From contig NZ_BAEI01000056.1 in NCBI RefSeq assembly GCF_000241325.1, positions 62,001 through 126,000 on the forward strand: DNA of 64,000 nt, in the 5' to 3' direction. The stretch's first letter is position 1, and each line of letters opens with the position of its first letter. The position numbers were made by a program, and so were the translations under genes. The notes beneath the pieces are model-generated. The model had not been told where the DNA came from, did no database searches, and saw only the letters and a list, made by a program, of their open reading frames with translations. Positions 26,745 to 36,583 of the stretch are shown here, piece after piece. The DNA comes from Gordonia polyisoprenivorans NBRC 16320 = JCM 10675 (GTDB lineage Bacteria > Actinomycetota > Actinomycetes > Mycobacteriales > Mycobacteriaceae).

Positions 26745-27509
26745 ATGATCGAACTCAAGTCCCCGGCCGAGATCGACAAGATCGCCGTCACCGGCCGCTT
26801 CGTCGCCGAAGTCCTGCACGAGATCGGCGGCCGGGCCCGGCCCGGGGTGAACCTGCTCGACCTCGAAGCGCACGCCCGCACGATGCTCGACACTCGGGGT
26901 GCCCGGTCGTGCTATTGGGATTACTCGCCCTCGTTCGGTCGTGGCCCCTTCCGCAACGTGATCTGCCTGTCGGTGAACGACGCTGTGCTCCATGGTCTTC
27001 CGCACAACCATGTGCTGGCCGACGGGGATGTGCTGACCATGGATCTCGCGGTGTCGATCGACGGATGGGTCGCCGATGCGGCGGTGACCACCCAGGTCGG
27101 CACCGTCGACGACGAGGTGAGCGCCCTGATCGATTCGACGCGTCGTGCACTGGCCGCGGGAATCGAGAAGGCGGTGCCACAGGGCCGTCTCGGCGACATC
27201 TCCGCCGCGATCGGTGCGGTCGCCCACGCCGACGGCTACCGCGTCAACACCGACTTCGGCGGACACGGACTCGGGCGGACCATGCACGAGGACCCACACA
27301 TCCCGAACACGGGGCGCGCCGGACGCGGCATCCGCCTCAAGTCGGGGATGGTGCTCGCCCTCGAGCCGTGGTGGGGCCTGGGTACCGACGAACTCGTGGT
27401 CGACCCCGACGGGTGGACCCTGCGTCTGGCCGACGGACGCGTCGGCGCCCACACCGAGCACACCGTGGCGATCACCGACGAAGGACCGCGCATCCTCACG
27501 GGGGTATGA
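26745..27509 (+). CDS. map: methionine aminopeptidase, type I
   Basis: MAP removes N-terminal methionine. The 254-residue M24A enzyme shows the metal ligands: two aspartates in MDLAVSIDGWVADAAVT, His in GHGLGRTMHEDP, Glu in LALEPW and Glu in TEHTVAI. SVNDAVLHGLP is the substrate-pocket motif. There is no N-terminal SH3-like extension. ATG 26745 follows GTGGAG; an earlier in-frame start at 26679 would add an unconserved segment. The divergent XRE gene suggests this copy is regulated. A 17-bp tandem repeat begins at its stop. Confidence 0.92.
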   Translation: MIELKSPAEIDKIAVTGRFVAEVLHEIGGRARPGVNLLDLEAHARTMLDTRGARSCYWDYSPSFGRGPFRNVICLSVNDAVLHGLPHNHVLADGDVLTMDLAVSIDGWVADAAVTTQVGTVDDEVSALIDSTRRALAAGIEKAVPQGRLGDISAAIGAVAHADGYRVNTDFGGHGLGRTMHEDPHIPNTGRAGRGIRLKSGMVLALEPWWGLGTDELVVDPDGWTLRLADGRVGAHTEHTVAITDEGPRILTGV

Positions 27510-27567
27510 CCGATCCGGGGTATGGCCGATCCGGGGGTATGGCCGATCCGGGGGCATGACCCGTCCG
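27501..27567 (+). repeat. 16-17-bp tandem repeat at the map stop
   Basis: Four units of the form GGGGTATGRCCGATCC(G) run from just before the map stop codon (27507-27509) into the convergent intergenic region. The two middle units are identical, and the outer ones have one to three changes. Confidence 0.75.
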
Positions 27568-27571
27568 GCAA

Positions 27572-28045
27572 TTACCGATCCGGCACCAGGGTGCCCTGGT
27601 GATACAGCGCCACCCAGTGCCCACCGTCTTCCTGCCCACCGTCTTCCTGCCCACCGATTTCCTGCCCACCGTCGTACCGCCAGATCGTTGCCCGGCGCGA
27701 CACCCTCTCACCCTGGTGCAGCGTATAGGTGACCAGCTGGGTGGCAGGGGCGATGCTGCGCACCACGAAATCCTCGACGCGCCAGTTCTCTTCGAGGTCG
27801 GTCGCGGCTGTGGTGCTGGCATGACGCCGGGCGAGCACCGACCACACGTATTCGCGGTCGTAGCGGCTGCCCGAGGCGCCGACCTCCGAGAAGTCCACAT
27901 CGGTCATCCGGTCGAATTCGGCGCGGGAGAAGCCGCGCTCCCATCGGTGAAAGATCGGTTCACACCGCCACAGGGCCTCGGCGACCCCACCGGTGTCCTC
28001 GCCCGGGACCCCGCCGGTGTCGTTGTTCGAGACCTCGTCGTCCAT
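27572..28045 (-). CDS. DUF4440/NTF2-like protein with a repeat-expanded loop
   Basis: The 157-residue protein resembles the small actinobacterial SnoaL/NTF2-fold proteins of the DUF4440 type: [32 protein letters not shown] and a final beta-hairpin, RRATIWRYD ... [11 protein letters not shown]. Between the two strands it carries [17 protein letters not shown], the product of a 15-bp tandem repeat, where relatives have a two- to four-residue turn. Function unknown; members are used as lyases, isomerases or binding proteins. It is divergent from rpe (83 nt). Confidence 0.7.
   Translation of the reverse strand: MDDEVSNNDTGGVPGEDTGGVAEALWRCEPIFHRWERGFSRAEFDRMTDVDFSEVGASGSRYDREYVWSVLARRHASTTAATDLEENWRVEDFVVRSIAPATQLVTYTLHQGERVSRRATIWRYDGGQEIGGQEDGGQEDGGHWVALYHQGTLVPDR
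27620..27673 (-). repeat. 15-bp tandem repeat inside the DUF4440-like gene
   Basis: Units CCCACCGTCTTCCTG at 27620-27634 and 27635-27649 are identical; 27650-27664 has two changes and a partial unit ends at about 27673. On the coding strand the array encodes repeated GGQED. Confidence 0.85.
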
Positions 28046-28115
28046 GGTGTCGAGTGTCGCACCGGCGGCGATCGGTGGGCGCCAAACCCGACTTCGTCGG
28101 TGCCGCCCGGCCGCG

Positions 28116-28121
28116 TATGTT
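28116..28121 (+). promoter_or_regulatory. -10 box of rpe, leaderless promoter
   Basis: TATGTT ends exactly 7 nt before the rpe ATG at 28129, and there is no ribosome binding site. The transcript would begin at the start codon. Confidence 0.6.
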
Positions 28122-28128
28122 GTCTGCC

Positions 28129-28827
28129 ATGAGTTCCCCGATTGCCCCGATGATCGCCCCGTCGATCCTCTCGGCCGACTTCGCCAACCTCGCCGCCGAG
28201 GCCGACGCGGTCTCCGGACCGGGACCCTCGCGCGCCGACTGGTTGCACGTGGACGTGATGGACGCCCACTTCGTCCCCAACCTCACCCTCGGGCTGCCGG
28301 TCGTGGAGAGCCTGCTCAAGGCCACCGACATCCCACTCGACTGCCACCTGATGATCGACGACCCCGGTCGCTGGGCCCCGCCGTACGCCGAGGCGGGCGC
28401 CTACAACGTCACCTTCCACGCCGAGGCGACCGACGACCCGGTCGCCGTGGCCAAGGACATCCGGGCCGCGGGCGGAAAAGCTGGTCTCGCCCTCAAACCG
28501 GGCACCGCGCTCGAGCCGTACCTGGCGATCCTGCGGGACTTCGACACCCTGCTCGTGATGAGCGTCGAACCGGGTTTCGGCGGCCAGAAGTTCATGCCGG
28601 AGGTGCTCGACAAGGTGCGCGAGATCCGCACGATCGTCGACGCCGGCGAGTTGCGGCTGCTCGTGGAGATCGACGGGGGCATCCACGACGGGACGATCGC
28701 CGAGGCCGCCGAGGCCGGCGTCGACTGCTTCGTCGCCGGGTCCGCGGTCTACGGTCCCGCCGACGCCGGTGCCGCCGTCGCGGCGTTGCGTGAGAAGGCA
28801 ACGGCCGCACGGGTACACGCTCACTGA
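28129..28827 (+). CDS. rpe: ribulose-phosphate 3-epimerase
   Basis: Rpe interconverts ribulose-5-phosphate and xylulose-5-phosphate. The 232-residue TIM barrel has [21 protein letters not shown] (metal ligands Asp and His), [21 protein letters not shown] and IDGGI. The start is ATG 28129; a longer in-frame start at 28054 lies upstream of the -10 box and is unlikely. It precedes ribD by 5 nt. Its substrate ribulose-5-phosphate is also a riboflavin precursor, which fits this position. Confidence 0.95.
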   Translation: MSSPIAPMIAPSILSADFANLAAEADAVSGPGPSRADWLHVDVMDAHFVPNLTLGLPVVESLLKATDIPLDCHLMIDDPGRWAPPYAEAGAYNVTFHAEATDDPVAVAKDIRAAGGKAGLALKPGTALEPYLAILRDFDTLLVMSVEPGFGGQKFMPEVLDKVREIRTIVDAGELRLLVEIDGGIHDGTIAEAAEAGVDCFVAGSAVYGPADAGAAVAALREKATAARVHAH

Positions 28828-28832
28828 CAACC

Positions 28833-29864
28833 ATGATCCCCGACGAGGCGGTGCTGGCCGCCGCGATGCGTGAGGCCGTCGCCGAATCGCGAGCGGCACT
28901 CGGTGGGGTGTCGCCGAATCCGGCGGTCGGCGCCGTGTTGCTGACGCCGGACGGTACCGAGATCGCACGCGGTCACACCCAGCCGCCGGGCGGTGCGCAC
29001 GCCGAGATCGAGGCGCTGCGCCGCGCCGGGGATGCGGCGCGCGGCGCGACCGCGGTGGTCACCCTCGAGCCGTGCAATCACACCGGGCGCACCGGTCCGT
29101 GCGCCCAGGCATTGATCGAGGCGGGTGTGGCCCGGGTGGTCTACGCCGTCGGCGACCCGAATCCGACCGCGGCGGGTGGTGCGGATCGGTTGCGTGCGGC
29201 GGGGATCGAGGTGATCGCGGGCGTCGGTGCCGTCGACGCACGGTCGGGGCCGTTGCGCGGCTGGCTGTTTCGCCAACGGTTCGGGCGCCCGCTGGTCACC
29301 GCGAAGATCGCGTCCACCCTCGACGGCCGGATCGCCGCGCCGGACGGCACGAGTCAGTGGATCACCGGGCCGCAGGCACGCGCCCGGGCCCATCGGCAGC
29401 GCGCCGAACTCGACGCGATCATCGTCGGCACCGGGACCGTCGTCGCCGACGACCCCGCACTGACCGCCCGGTTGCCCGACGGCACGCCGCATGCCCACCA
29501 ACCCATCCGGGTTGCCATGGGGGAGCGCGACATTCCCGACGGCGCCCGGATTCGTGACGCCACGGTGGGTGGGTTCCGGCATGTCCGCACCCACGATCCG
29601 GTCGAGGTGCTCGCGGCGCTGGACGACACGACGTGGGTGCTGGTGGAGGGTGGCCCGGGGATCATCGGCGCGTTCCTCGACGCCGACCTGGTCGACGAGG
29701 TCGACAGCTATGTGGCGCCGACGATCCTGGGTGCCGGGCCGTCGGCGGTCGAACGGGCCGCGACGATCACGCTCGCCGACGCAACCGAACTACATCTGGC
29801 CGACGTCGAACGACTCGGTGACGACGTCCTGATCCGGAGTGTTTGCGACCGGTTACTGCCGTGA
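28833..29864 (+). CDS. ribD: bifunctional riboflavin deaminase/reductase
   Basis: RibD deaminates the GTP-derived pyrimidine and reduces its ribose with NADPH. The 343-residue protein has the deaminase domain (to about 145) with zinc ligands HAE and PCNHTGRTGPC, then the reductase domain with AKIASTLDGRIAAPDG and WVLVEGGPGIIGAFL. ATG 28833 lies 5 nt after rpe. Its last codons and stop lie inside a perfect 15-bp tandem repeat. ribE follows only after lapA and a riboswitch. Confidence 0.95.
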   Translation: MIPDEAVLAAAMREAVAESRAALGGVSPNPAVGAVLLTPDGTEIARGHTQPPGGAHAEIEALRRAGDAARGATAVVTLEPCNHTGRTGPCAQALIEAGVARVVYAVGDPNPTAAGGADRLRAAGIEVIAGVGAVDARSGPLRGWLFRQRFGRPLVTAKIASTLDGRIAAPDGTSQWITGPQARARAHRQRAELDAIIVGTGTVVADDPALTARLPDGTPHAHQPIRVAMGERDIPDGARIRDATVGGFRHVRTHDPVEVLAALDDTTWVLVEGGPGIIGAFLDADLVDEVDSYVAPTILGAGPSAVERAATITLADATELHLADVERLGDDVLIRSVCDRLLP

Positions 29865-29911
29865 GCGTTACTGCCGTGAGCGTTACTGCCGTGAGCGTTA
29901 CTGCCGTGAGC
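29852..29911. repeat. four perfect 15-bp repeats over two convergent stop codons
   Basis: GTTACTGCCGTGAGC occurs four times without change (29852, 29867, 29882 and 29897). The first unit holds the ribD stop (TGA 29862-29864). The fourth holds the lapA stop read on the minus strand (29898-29900). Every unit carries both possible stops. Confidence 0.95.
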
Positions 29912-30173
29912 GCTTGCGGGCGCCGTTGCGCCCCAGGATCCAGCCCGCGAGCAGGCCGCCGAGCGCGACGATGGTGAGGATCAGCCACTGCCATGAGCTG
30001 ATGGAGAACATCAGGAACCGCACCTGCACGTGCTGGGTGTTCTGGGCGATGAAGATGATCGCGACGATCACCAGGATCAGCGGGAGCCAAAAGCGTTTCA
30101 GGAGTCCGAGGACCATCTCGCCGGGTGTTCGAGCAGCGGGTCCGGTGGATGTCCGCGTCGAGTTGTCGGCCAT
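29898..30173 (-). CDS. LapA-domain small membrane protein
   Basis: The 91-residue protein has two membrane helices (about 27-47 and 58-79; LILVIVAIIFIAQNTQHVQV ending the first) joined by a short loop, and a basic tail GRNGARKRSRQ, the pattern of the LapA (YciS-like) family. In other bacteria relatives help lipopolysaccharide assembly, but the role in mycolate bacteria is unknown. Its stop codon is supplied by the 15-bp repeat array shared with ribD. Confidence 0.85.
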   Translation of the reverse strand: MADNSTRTSTGPAARTPGEMVLGLLKRFWLPLILVIVAIIFIAQNTQHVQVRFLMFSISSWQWLILTIVALGGLLAGWILGRNGARKRSRQ

Positions 30174-30303
30174 GCTGGCGTCGCCTTTCGCCGTATACCG
30201 GGTCCGAGAACCCAGGCCTGGTGTGGTGAATCGTAGCGCAGTGGCGCTCGTCGCTGTGCGACAGTTGAACCCGCCTCACCGCGTAAGTGGACCGCCGTAC
30301 TGG

Positions 30304-30329
30304 TTGGGTCCGCGACCTCGTGCTAGCGT
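30304..30329 (+). promoter_or_regulatory. candidate promoter of the riboswitch/ribE unit
   Basis: TAGCGT at 30324-30329 fits a -10 box 11 nt before the riboswitch, with TTGGGT at 30304-30309 as a weak -35 at a short 14-bp spacing. Confidence 0.4.
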
Positions 30330-30339
30330 CGATACGTAC

Positions 30340-30486
30340 GTTCTCGGGGCGGGGTGAAACTCCCCACCGGCGGTGATGGTGGCGCACAGGCGACACCGAG
30401 CCCGCGAGCGCCCGTCCACCCGGACGGGGACAGCAGATTCCGGTGTGAATCCGGAGCCGACGGTCATAGTCCGGATGCGAGAGAAC
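30340..30486 (+). ncRNA. FMN riboswitch (RFN element)
   Basis: Conserved RFN blocks appear in order: GGGGCGGGGTGAAACTCCCC, ACCGGCGGTGAT, a variable arm, GATTCCGGTGTGAATCCGG, AGCCGACGGTCATAGTCC and GGATG. P1 is formed by GTTCTC (30340-30345) and GAGAAC (30481-30486). It stands in the leader of ribE, whose products lead to FMN, so feedback control is expected. Confidence 0.95.
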
Positions 30487-30488
30487 AA

Positions 30489-30541
30489 GACGGCCCTACG
30501 CCGTCCTGTCTGCTCCGAGCGAGCTCGACAGGAGGTAGAAG
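30489..30541 (+). promoter_or_regulatory. riboswitch expression platform masking the ribE ribosome site
   Basis: CCTGTC (30505-30510) can pair with GACAGG (30527-30532), with GAGC/GCTC inside, hiding the AGGAGG ribosome site at 30530-30535. GACGG (30489-30493) can instead pair with CCGTC (30501-30505). No T-run follows, so the switch most likely acts on translation. Confidence 0.6.
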
Positions 30542-31240
30542 GTGTTCACAGGCATCGTCGAGGAACTGGGCACCATCGTCGGCCGAGATGATCTCACCGA
30601 CGCGGCCCGACTCACCATTCGTGGCCCGCGGGTCACCTCCGACGCCGGATTCGGCGATTCGATCGCGGTCAACGGCGTGTGTCTGACGGTCGTCGAATTC
30701 GACGACCAGCAGTTCACCGTCGATGTGATGGCCGAAACCCTCCGTCGCAGTTCGCTCGATCGTCTCGGACTGGGCAGCTCGGTCAACCTCGAACGCGCCA
30801 TGCGCGCCGACGGCCGGTTCGGCGGTCACATCGTGCAGGGGCACGTGGACGGCACCGGGACCGTCGTGGCGATCACCCCCTCCCAGAATTGGACGGTCGT
30901 ACGCATCGGCGTCGATCCGCACCTGAGCCGCTATCTCGTGGAGAAGGGCTCGATCACCGTTGACGGTGTCTCGCTGACCGTCTCGGCGATCGGCGCCGGG
31001 AGCGAAGCGAGCGGGCCGGGGGAGATCGGCGCCGGGAGCGAAGCGAGCGGGCCGGGTGACTGGTTCGAGATCTCGTTGATCCCCACCACTTTGCAGGAGA
31101 CCACTCTGGGGTCGGCGTCGGTCGGCGCGGTGGTCAATCTCGAGGTCGACGTCCTCGCCAAATACGTCGAACGACTCCAGGCGACCCGCGCCGAGTCGAT
31201 CCGAACCCAGAACACAGCCGGCACGGCAGAGGTGAAGTGA
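30542..31240 (+). CDS. ribE: riboflavin synthase alpha chain with a duplicated 12-residue insert
   Basis: Riboflavin synthase dismutates two lumazines to riboflavin. The 232-residue protein has two lumazine-binding repeats: [10 protein letters not shown] ... NGVCLTVVE and [14 protein letters not shown] ... [10 protein letters not shown]. In the second, after VSAIG, lies an insert of two 12-residue repeats containing [10 protein letters not shown] (residues about 150-173), before [18 protein letters not shown]; homologs pass straight on. It is in frame and probably a surface loop. GTG 30542 is 6 nt after AGGAGG. The stop overlaps ribBA by one base. Confidence 0.94.
   Translation: MFTGIVEELGTIVGRDDLTDAARLTIRGPRVTSDAGFGDSIAVNGVCLTVVEFDDQQFTVDVMAETLRRSSLDRLGLGSSVNLERAMRADGRFGGHIVQGHVDGTGTVVAITPSQNWTVVRIGVDPHLSRYLVEKGSITVDGVSLTVSAIGAGSEASGPGEIGAGSEASGPGDWFEISLIPTTLQETTLGSASVGAVVNLEVDVLAKYVERLQATRAESIRTQNTAGTAEVK
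30989..31060 (+). repeat. 36-bp tandem duplication inside ribE
   Basis: Units 30989-31024 and 31025-31060 are identical for 32 bases and differ only in the last four. Each holds the GC-rich core GAGCGAAGCGAGCGG. The length is a multiple of three, so the reading frame is kept. Confidence 0.95.
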
Positions 31241-32585
31241 TGAGCGAGACCGTCAGCGACGAGACCGTGAGTGAATCAGCAAGTGCAGCAGTGCATCTGG
31301 ATACCGTCGAGCGTGCGATCGCCGACATCGCGGCCGGCAGGGCCGTCGTGGTGGTCGACGATGAGGATCGCGAGAACGAGGGTGATCTGATCTTCGCCGC
31401 GGAAAAGGCCACCCCCGAGCTCGTGGCGTTCATGGTGCGCTACACCTCGGGGTATCTGTGTGTGCCGCTGGCCGGTGACGACTGTGATCGGCTGGGACTC
31501 CCGCCGATGTACTCGATGAACCAGGACAAGCACGGCACCGCCTACACCGTCACCGTCGACGCGCGGGAGGGCATCGGCACCGGGATCAGCGCCTCGGATC
31601 GGGCGACGACGATGCGGTTGCTGGCCGATCCGGCGAGTACCGCGGGCGATTTCACCCGTCCGGGCCATGTGGTCCCGTTGCGCGCCAAGGAGGGTGGCGT
31701 GTTGCGCCGGCCCGGGCACACCGAGGCGGCCGTGGATCTCGCCCGGCTGGCCGGTCTCGCACCGGCGGGGGTGATCTGTGAGGTGGTGTCGCAAAAGGAC
31801 GTCGGGTCGATGGCCCAGACCGACGAGCTGCGCATCTTCGCCGACGAGCACGATCTCGCGTTGATCTCGATCGCCGACCTGATCGCGTGGCGACGCCGTC
31901 ACGAGAAGCATGTGGTCCGCGTCGCCGATGCCCGCATCCCCACCCGGCACGGGGATTTCCGAGCCGTCGGATACACCAGCATCCACGACGACGTCGAGCA
32001 TGTGGCACTGGTGATGGGTGATCTCGCCGGAGCCGACGGCAGCGGCAGTGATGTGCTGGTGCGGGTGCATTCCGAATGTCTCACCGGCGATGTCTTCGGT
32101 TCGCTGCGCTGCGATTGCGGTCCGCAGCTCGATGCCGCGATGGAGATGGTCGCCGCCGAGGGTCGCGGGGTGGTGCTGTACATGCGCGGTCATGAGGGGC
32201 GCGGCATCGGCCTGCTGCACAAGTTGCAGGCCTACCAGTTGCAGGACGCGGGCTCGGACACCGTCGATGCGAATCTGCAGCTCGGTCTGCCCGCCGACTC
32301 CCGCGACTACGGTCTGGGCGCACAGATCCTCGTCGACCTCGGGGTCACCTCGATGCGCCTGCTCACCAACAATCCGGCCAAGCGGGTGGGACTCGACGGG
32401 TACGGGTTGCATATCGTGGAGCGCGTGCCGATGCCGGTGCGGGCGAACAAGGAGAATCTGCGGTATCTGCGGACCAAGCGTGACCGGATGGGTCACGATC
32501 TCGACGGTCTGGAGAACTGGGACGGTCCGGACAACTGGGATCCGCACGGCACACTGGATTCGGCGGCCGGAGACGGCGGACCGTC

Positions 32586-32589
<4 letters not shown>
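31240..32589 (+). CDS. ribBA: 3,4-DHBP synthase / GTP cyclohydrolase II
   Basis: This enzyme feeds both arms of riboflavin synthesis. The 449-residue protein has a DHBP synthase domain (about 20-220, [16 protein letters not shown] acidic site and GYLCVPL) and a GTP cyclohydrolase II domain (about 225-420) with zinc cysteines in [15 protein letters not shown] and [16 protein letters not shown] 31240 overlaps the ribE stop; GTG 31237 would add one residue. The acidic, aspartate/glycine-rich C-terminus ([14 protein letters not shown]) is a short extension. Confidence 0.95.
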
Positions 32590-33634
<1,045 letters not shown>

Positions 33635-33648
33635 GTCGGGGACACGCG

Positions 33649-34524
33649 ATGATCGATCTCGACGCCGTGGGGCAGACCGCACTCGGGGTGGCCTATGTGC
33701 GCGCCTACGAATCGCTGCGACGTGATGCGCTGTTCGCCGACCCGTTGGCCGTTGCGTTGTTCGATTCCGCTCTCACCGATCCCGACGGCACCCTGCGGCC
33801 GATGCCGCCGGTCACCGATGCCGCGGGTCGCGAACGTCGCGGCATGTACCACTGGATCGTCGCCCGCACCCTGTTCCTCGACGAGCTGTTCCGATCGGCC
33901 GCATCCGACGGGATCGAGCAGTTCGTCATCCTCGGCTCCGGACTCGACGCCCGGGCCTTTCGGCTGGAGCTGGGACCGGCGGCGGTGGTCTACGAGCTGG
34001 ACCGCCCGCCCGTGGTCGAGGTCAAGGAAGCTCTCGTCGCCGAGCACGAGCTGGTCGCCACCACCGGCCGCCGGGTCGTGCAGGCCGATCTGATCTCCGA
34101 CTGGTTGCCGCCCCTGCTCGAGGCCGGCCTGCACACCGATGAGCCGACGTGCTGGCTCGCCGAAGGACTCCTGGTCTATCTGGAACCCGACGTCGCGCGG
34201 CGGGTGATCGACACCATCGGGCAGGCCAGCGCATCCGGATCACGGGTCGGGGTCACCGTCCGCTCCACGCGCCGCACACGCACCGATGGCCCCTTCGCGC
34301 AGGTGGCCGCGCTGTGGCACGAGGACCCGGGCATCGTCGGGCGTTTCACCGACACCGGGTGGACCTGTGAGCTCACCGACACCGTCTCGGTACTCGCCGC
34401 GGCGGGCCGAGCCGTCGATGCCGAGCTCGTGGGCCCGGGCACCGCCGACGACGGTTCGGCGGGGCCGTCGGCGAGTCTGCTCGCCGGCCGGTTCGAATCC
34501 CGATCCGTCGGCCGCGCCGACTAG
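33649..34524 (+). CDS. class I SAM-dependent methyltransferase, leucine carboxyl methyltransferase type
   Basis: The 291-residue protein matches the family with many mycobacterial copies (TIGR00027/PPM1-like). Evidence is the N-terminal [25 protein letters not shown] motif I in [29 protein letters not shown] and [11 protein letters not shown]. Its target is unknown in this family. ATG 33649 follows a short spacer after the PH gene. Its TAG stop forms the first half of the uvrC -10 box. Confidence 0.85.
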   Translation: MIDLDAVGQTALGVAYVRAYESLRRDALFADPLAVALFDSALTDPDGTLRPMPPVTDAAGRERRGMYHWIVARTLFLDELFRSAASDGIEQFVILGSGLDARAFRLELGPAAVVYELDRPPVVEVKEALVAEHELVATTGRRVVQADLISDWLPPLLEAGLHTDEPTCWLAEGLLVYLEPDVARRVIDTIGQASASGSRVGVTVRSTRRTRTDGPFAQVAALWHEDPGIVGRFTDTGWTCELTDTVSVLAAAGRAVDAELVGPGTADDGSAGPSASLLAGRFESRSVGRAD

Positions 34525-34527
34525 CCT
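34522..34527 (+). promoter_or_regulatory. -10 box of uvrC, leaderless promoter
   Basis: TAGCCT begins with the TAG stop of the upstream gene and ends 7 nt before GTG 34535. There is no ribosome site, so a leaderless uvrC message is likely. Confidence 0.55.
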
Positions 34528-34534
34528 GGAACAC

Positions 34535-36583
34535 GTGGCCGACCCGAGTACCTACCGTCCCGCGCCCGGGACGATCCCCACCGATCCGGGGGTCTACAAA
34601 TTCCGTGATTCCCACGGCCGCGTCATCTATGTGGGCAAGGCCAAGAACCTTCGCTCACGGCTGACGTCGTACTTCGCCGACATCTCCTCGCTGCATCCGC
34701 GCACCCGCCAGATGGTGACCACCGCGGCGTCGGTGGAGTGGACGGTCGTCGGCACCGAGGTCGAGGCGCTGCAGCTGGAATACAACTGGATCAAGGAGTT
34801 CGATCCCCGGTTCAACGTCCGTTATCGCGACGACAAGAGTTACCCGATGCTGGCGGTCACGCTCAACGAAGAGTATCCGCGGCTGTTCGTCTATCGTGGG
34901 CCGCGGCGTCGTGGCGTGCGCTACTTCGGTCCGTATTCGCACGCGTGGGCCATCCGCGAGACCGTCGACCTGCTGACCCGGGTGTTCCCGGCCCGCACCT
35001 GCTCGGCCGGGGTGTTCAAGCGGCACGGGCAAATCGACCGGCCGTGTCTGCTCGGCTACATCGACAAGTGTTCGGCGCCGTGTATCGGTCGGGTCAGCGC
35101 CATCGAACACCGCGAGATCGTCAATGATTTCTGCGACTTCCTGGCCGGCCGCACCGACCAGATGATCAAGCGCCTCGAGCGTGAGATGGCCTCGGCCGCA
35201 GAAGCACTCGACTTCGAACGGGCGGCGCGTCTGCGCGACGACGTGGGGGCGATGCGGCGCGCGTTGGAGAAGCAGGCAGTGGTACTCGGCGACGGCACCG
35301 ACGCCGACGTCATCGCCATGGTCGGCGATGAACTCGAAGTGTCGGTGCAGATCTTTCACGTCCGGGACGGTCGGGTGCGCGGTGAGCGCGGGTGGGTCGT
35401 GGAGAAATCCGATGACGACGACATCGGCGAGCAGGTCGGGCAGTTCCTCACGCAGTTCTATGGCGCCCAGGCCGATCTCGACGCGACCGTCGAGGTCGGC
35501 GAGGACCGCGAGCGCGGTGAGTCGGTGCCGCGTGAGGTCCTCGTCCCCGCGCTTCCCGCCGAGCACGAGGAGCTGACCGAGTTCCTCTCCGATCTGCGTG
35601 GCAGCCGTGTCAGTCTGCGGGTGCCGCAACGCGGCGACAAGAAGGCGTTGTTCGAGACGGTCGCGCGCAACGCGGGAGAAGCGTTGACGCAGCACAAGTT
35701 ACGCCGTGCCGGTGATCTGACGACGCGGTCGGCGGCACTGACCGAGTTGCAGGAGGGCCTCGGACTCGACCAGGCCCCGCTGCGGATCGAGTGCGTCGAC
35801 ATCTCGCATGTGCAGGGCACCGATGTGGTGGCCTCGCTCGTCGTCTTCGAGGACGGCTTGCCCCGCAAGTCCGATTATCGGCACTATTCGATCCGCGAGG
35901 CCGCCGGCGATGGCCGCTCCGACGACGTCGGCTCGATCGCCGAGGTGACCCGCCGACGATTCCTGCGCCATCGCGCCGATCAGGCCGACGGTGTCGCCGC
36001 GCAGGTGGCTGCGCAGGTGGCCGCCGATCCCGATTCCAAGAAGGCGCGTCGATTCGCCTACCCGCCGAATCTGTTCGTCGTCGACGGTGGCGCGCCGCAG
36101 GTGCACGCCGCGGCGACCGTACTCGACGAGCTCGGCGTCACCGACGTCGCCGTGATCGGGTTGGCCAAGCGACTCGAGGAGATCTGGGTGCCCGGTGACG
36201 ACGAACCGGTGATCCTGCCCCGCTCCAGTGAGGCGCTGTTCCTGCTGCAGCGGGTGCGCGACGAGGCGCACCGTTTCGCGATCACCTTCCACCGCAGCAA
36301 ACGCAGCAAACGCATGACCGAGTCGGTACTCGACGGCGTCCCCGGGCTCGGACGCTCCCGGCGCACCGCGCTGGTCACCCACTTCGGCTCCGTCGCAAAA
36401 CTGCGGGAGGCCACCGTCGACGACATCGCCGCGGTGCCCGGCATCGGCCCGGGGACCGCCCGGGTGGTGCACGAGGCGCTTGCCGGGGACGCGCCAGTGG
36501 CCGCCGATGCGCCGCAGGCCACCGACGATTCGGCGGCCGGACCGGGCGGGACCACACACGATGTGACGGTGGGATGGTCATGA
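34535..36583 (+). CDS. uvrC: excinuclease ABC subunit C
   Basis: UvrC makes both incisions in nucleotide excision repair. The 682-residue protein has a GIY-YIG domain (about 14-95: GVYKF and [14 protein letters not shown]), a cysteine-containing middle domain ([16 protein letters not shown]), a UVR UvrB-binding motif (about 205-240), an RNase H-like domain ([20 protein letters not shown] and [10 protein letters not shown]) and tandem HhH motifs near the end (VPGLGRSRR and VPGIGPGTA). It overlaps rapZ by 4 nt, the order conserved in actinobacteria. Confidence 0.96.
   Translation: MADPSTYRPAPGTIPTDPGVYKFRDSHGRVIYVGKAKNLRSRLTSYFADISSLHPRTRQMVTTAASVEWTVVGTEVEALQLEYNWIKEFDPRFNVRYRDDKSYPMLAVTLNEEYPRLFVYRGPRRRGVRYFGPYSHAWAIRETVDLLTRVFPARTCSAGVFKRHGQIDRPCLLGYIDKCSAPCIGRVSAIEHREIVNDFCDFLAGRTDQMIKRLEREMASAAEALDFERAARLRDDVGAMRRALEKQAVVLGDGTDADVIAMVGDELEVSVQIFHVRDGRVRGERGWVVEKSDDDDIGEQVGQFLTQFYGAQADLDATVEVGEDRERGESVPREVLVPALPAEHEELTEFLSDLRGSRVSLRVPQRGDKKALFETVARNAGEALTQHKLRRAGDLTTRSAALTELQEGLGLDQAPLRIECVDISHVQGTDVVASLVVFEDGLPRKSDYRHYSIREAAGDGRSDDVGSIAEVTRRRFLRHRADQADGVAAQVAAQVAADPDSKKARRFAYPPNLFVVDGGAPQVHAAATVLDELGVTDVAVIGLAKRLEEIWVPGDDEPVILPRSSEALFLLQRVRDEAHRFAITFHRSKRSKRMTESVLDGVPGLGRSRRTALVTHFGSVAKLREATVDDIAAVPGIGPGTARVVHEALAGDAPVAADAPQATDDSAAGPGGTTHDVTVGWS

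Noticed and set aside
27501-27673. Possible CRISPR array from the two neighbouring tandem repeat blocks
   Set aside because: Units are 15-17 bp in direct contact without spacers, and no cas genes are present.
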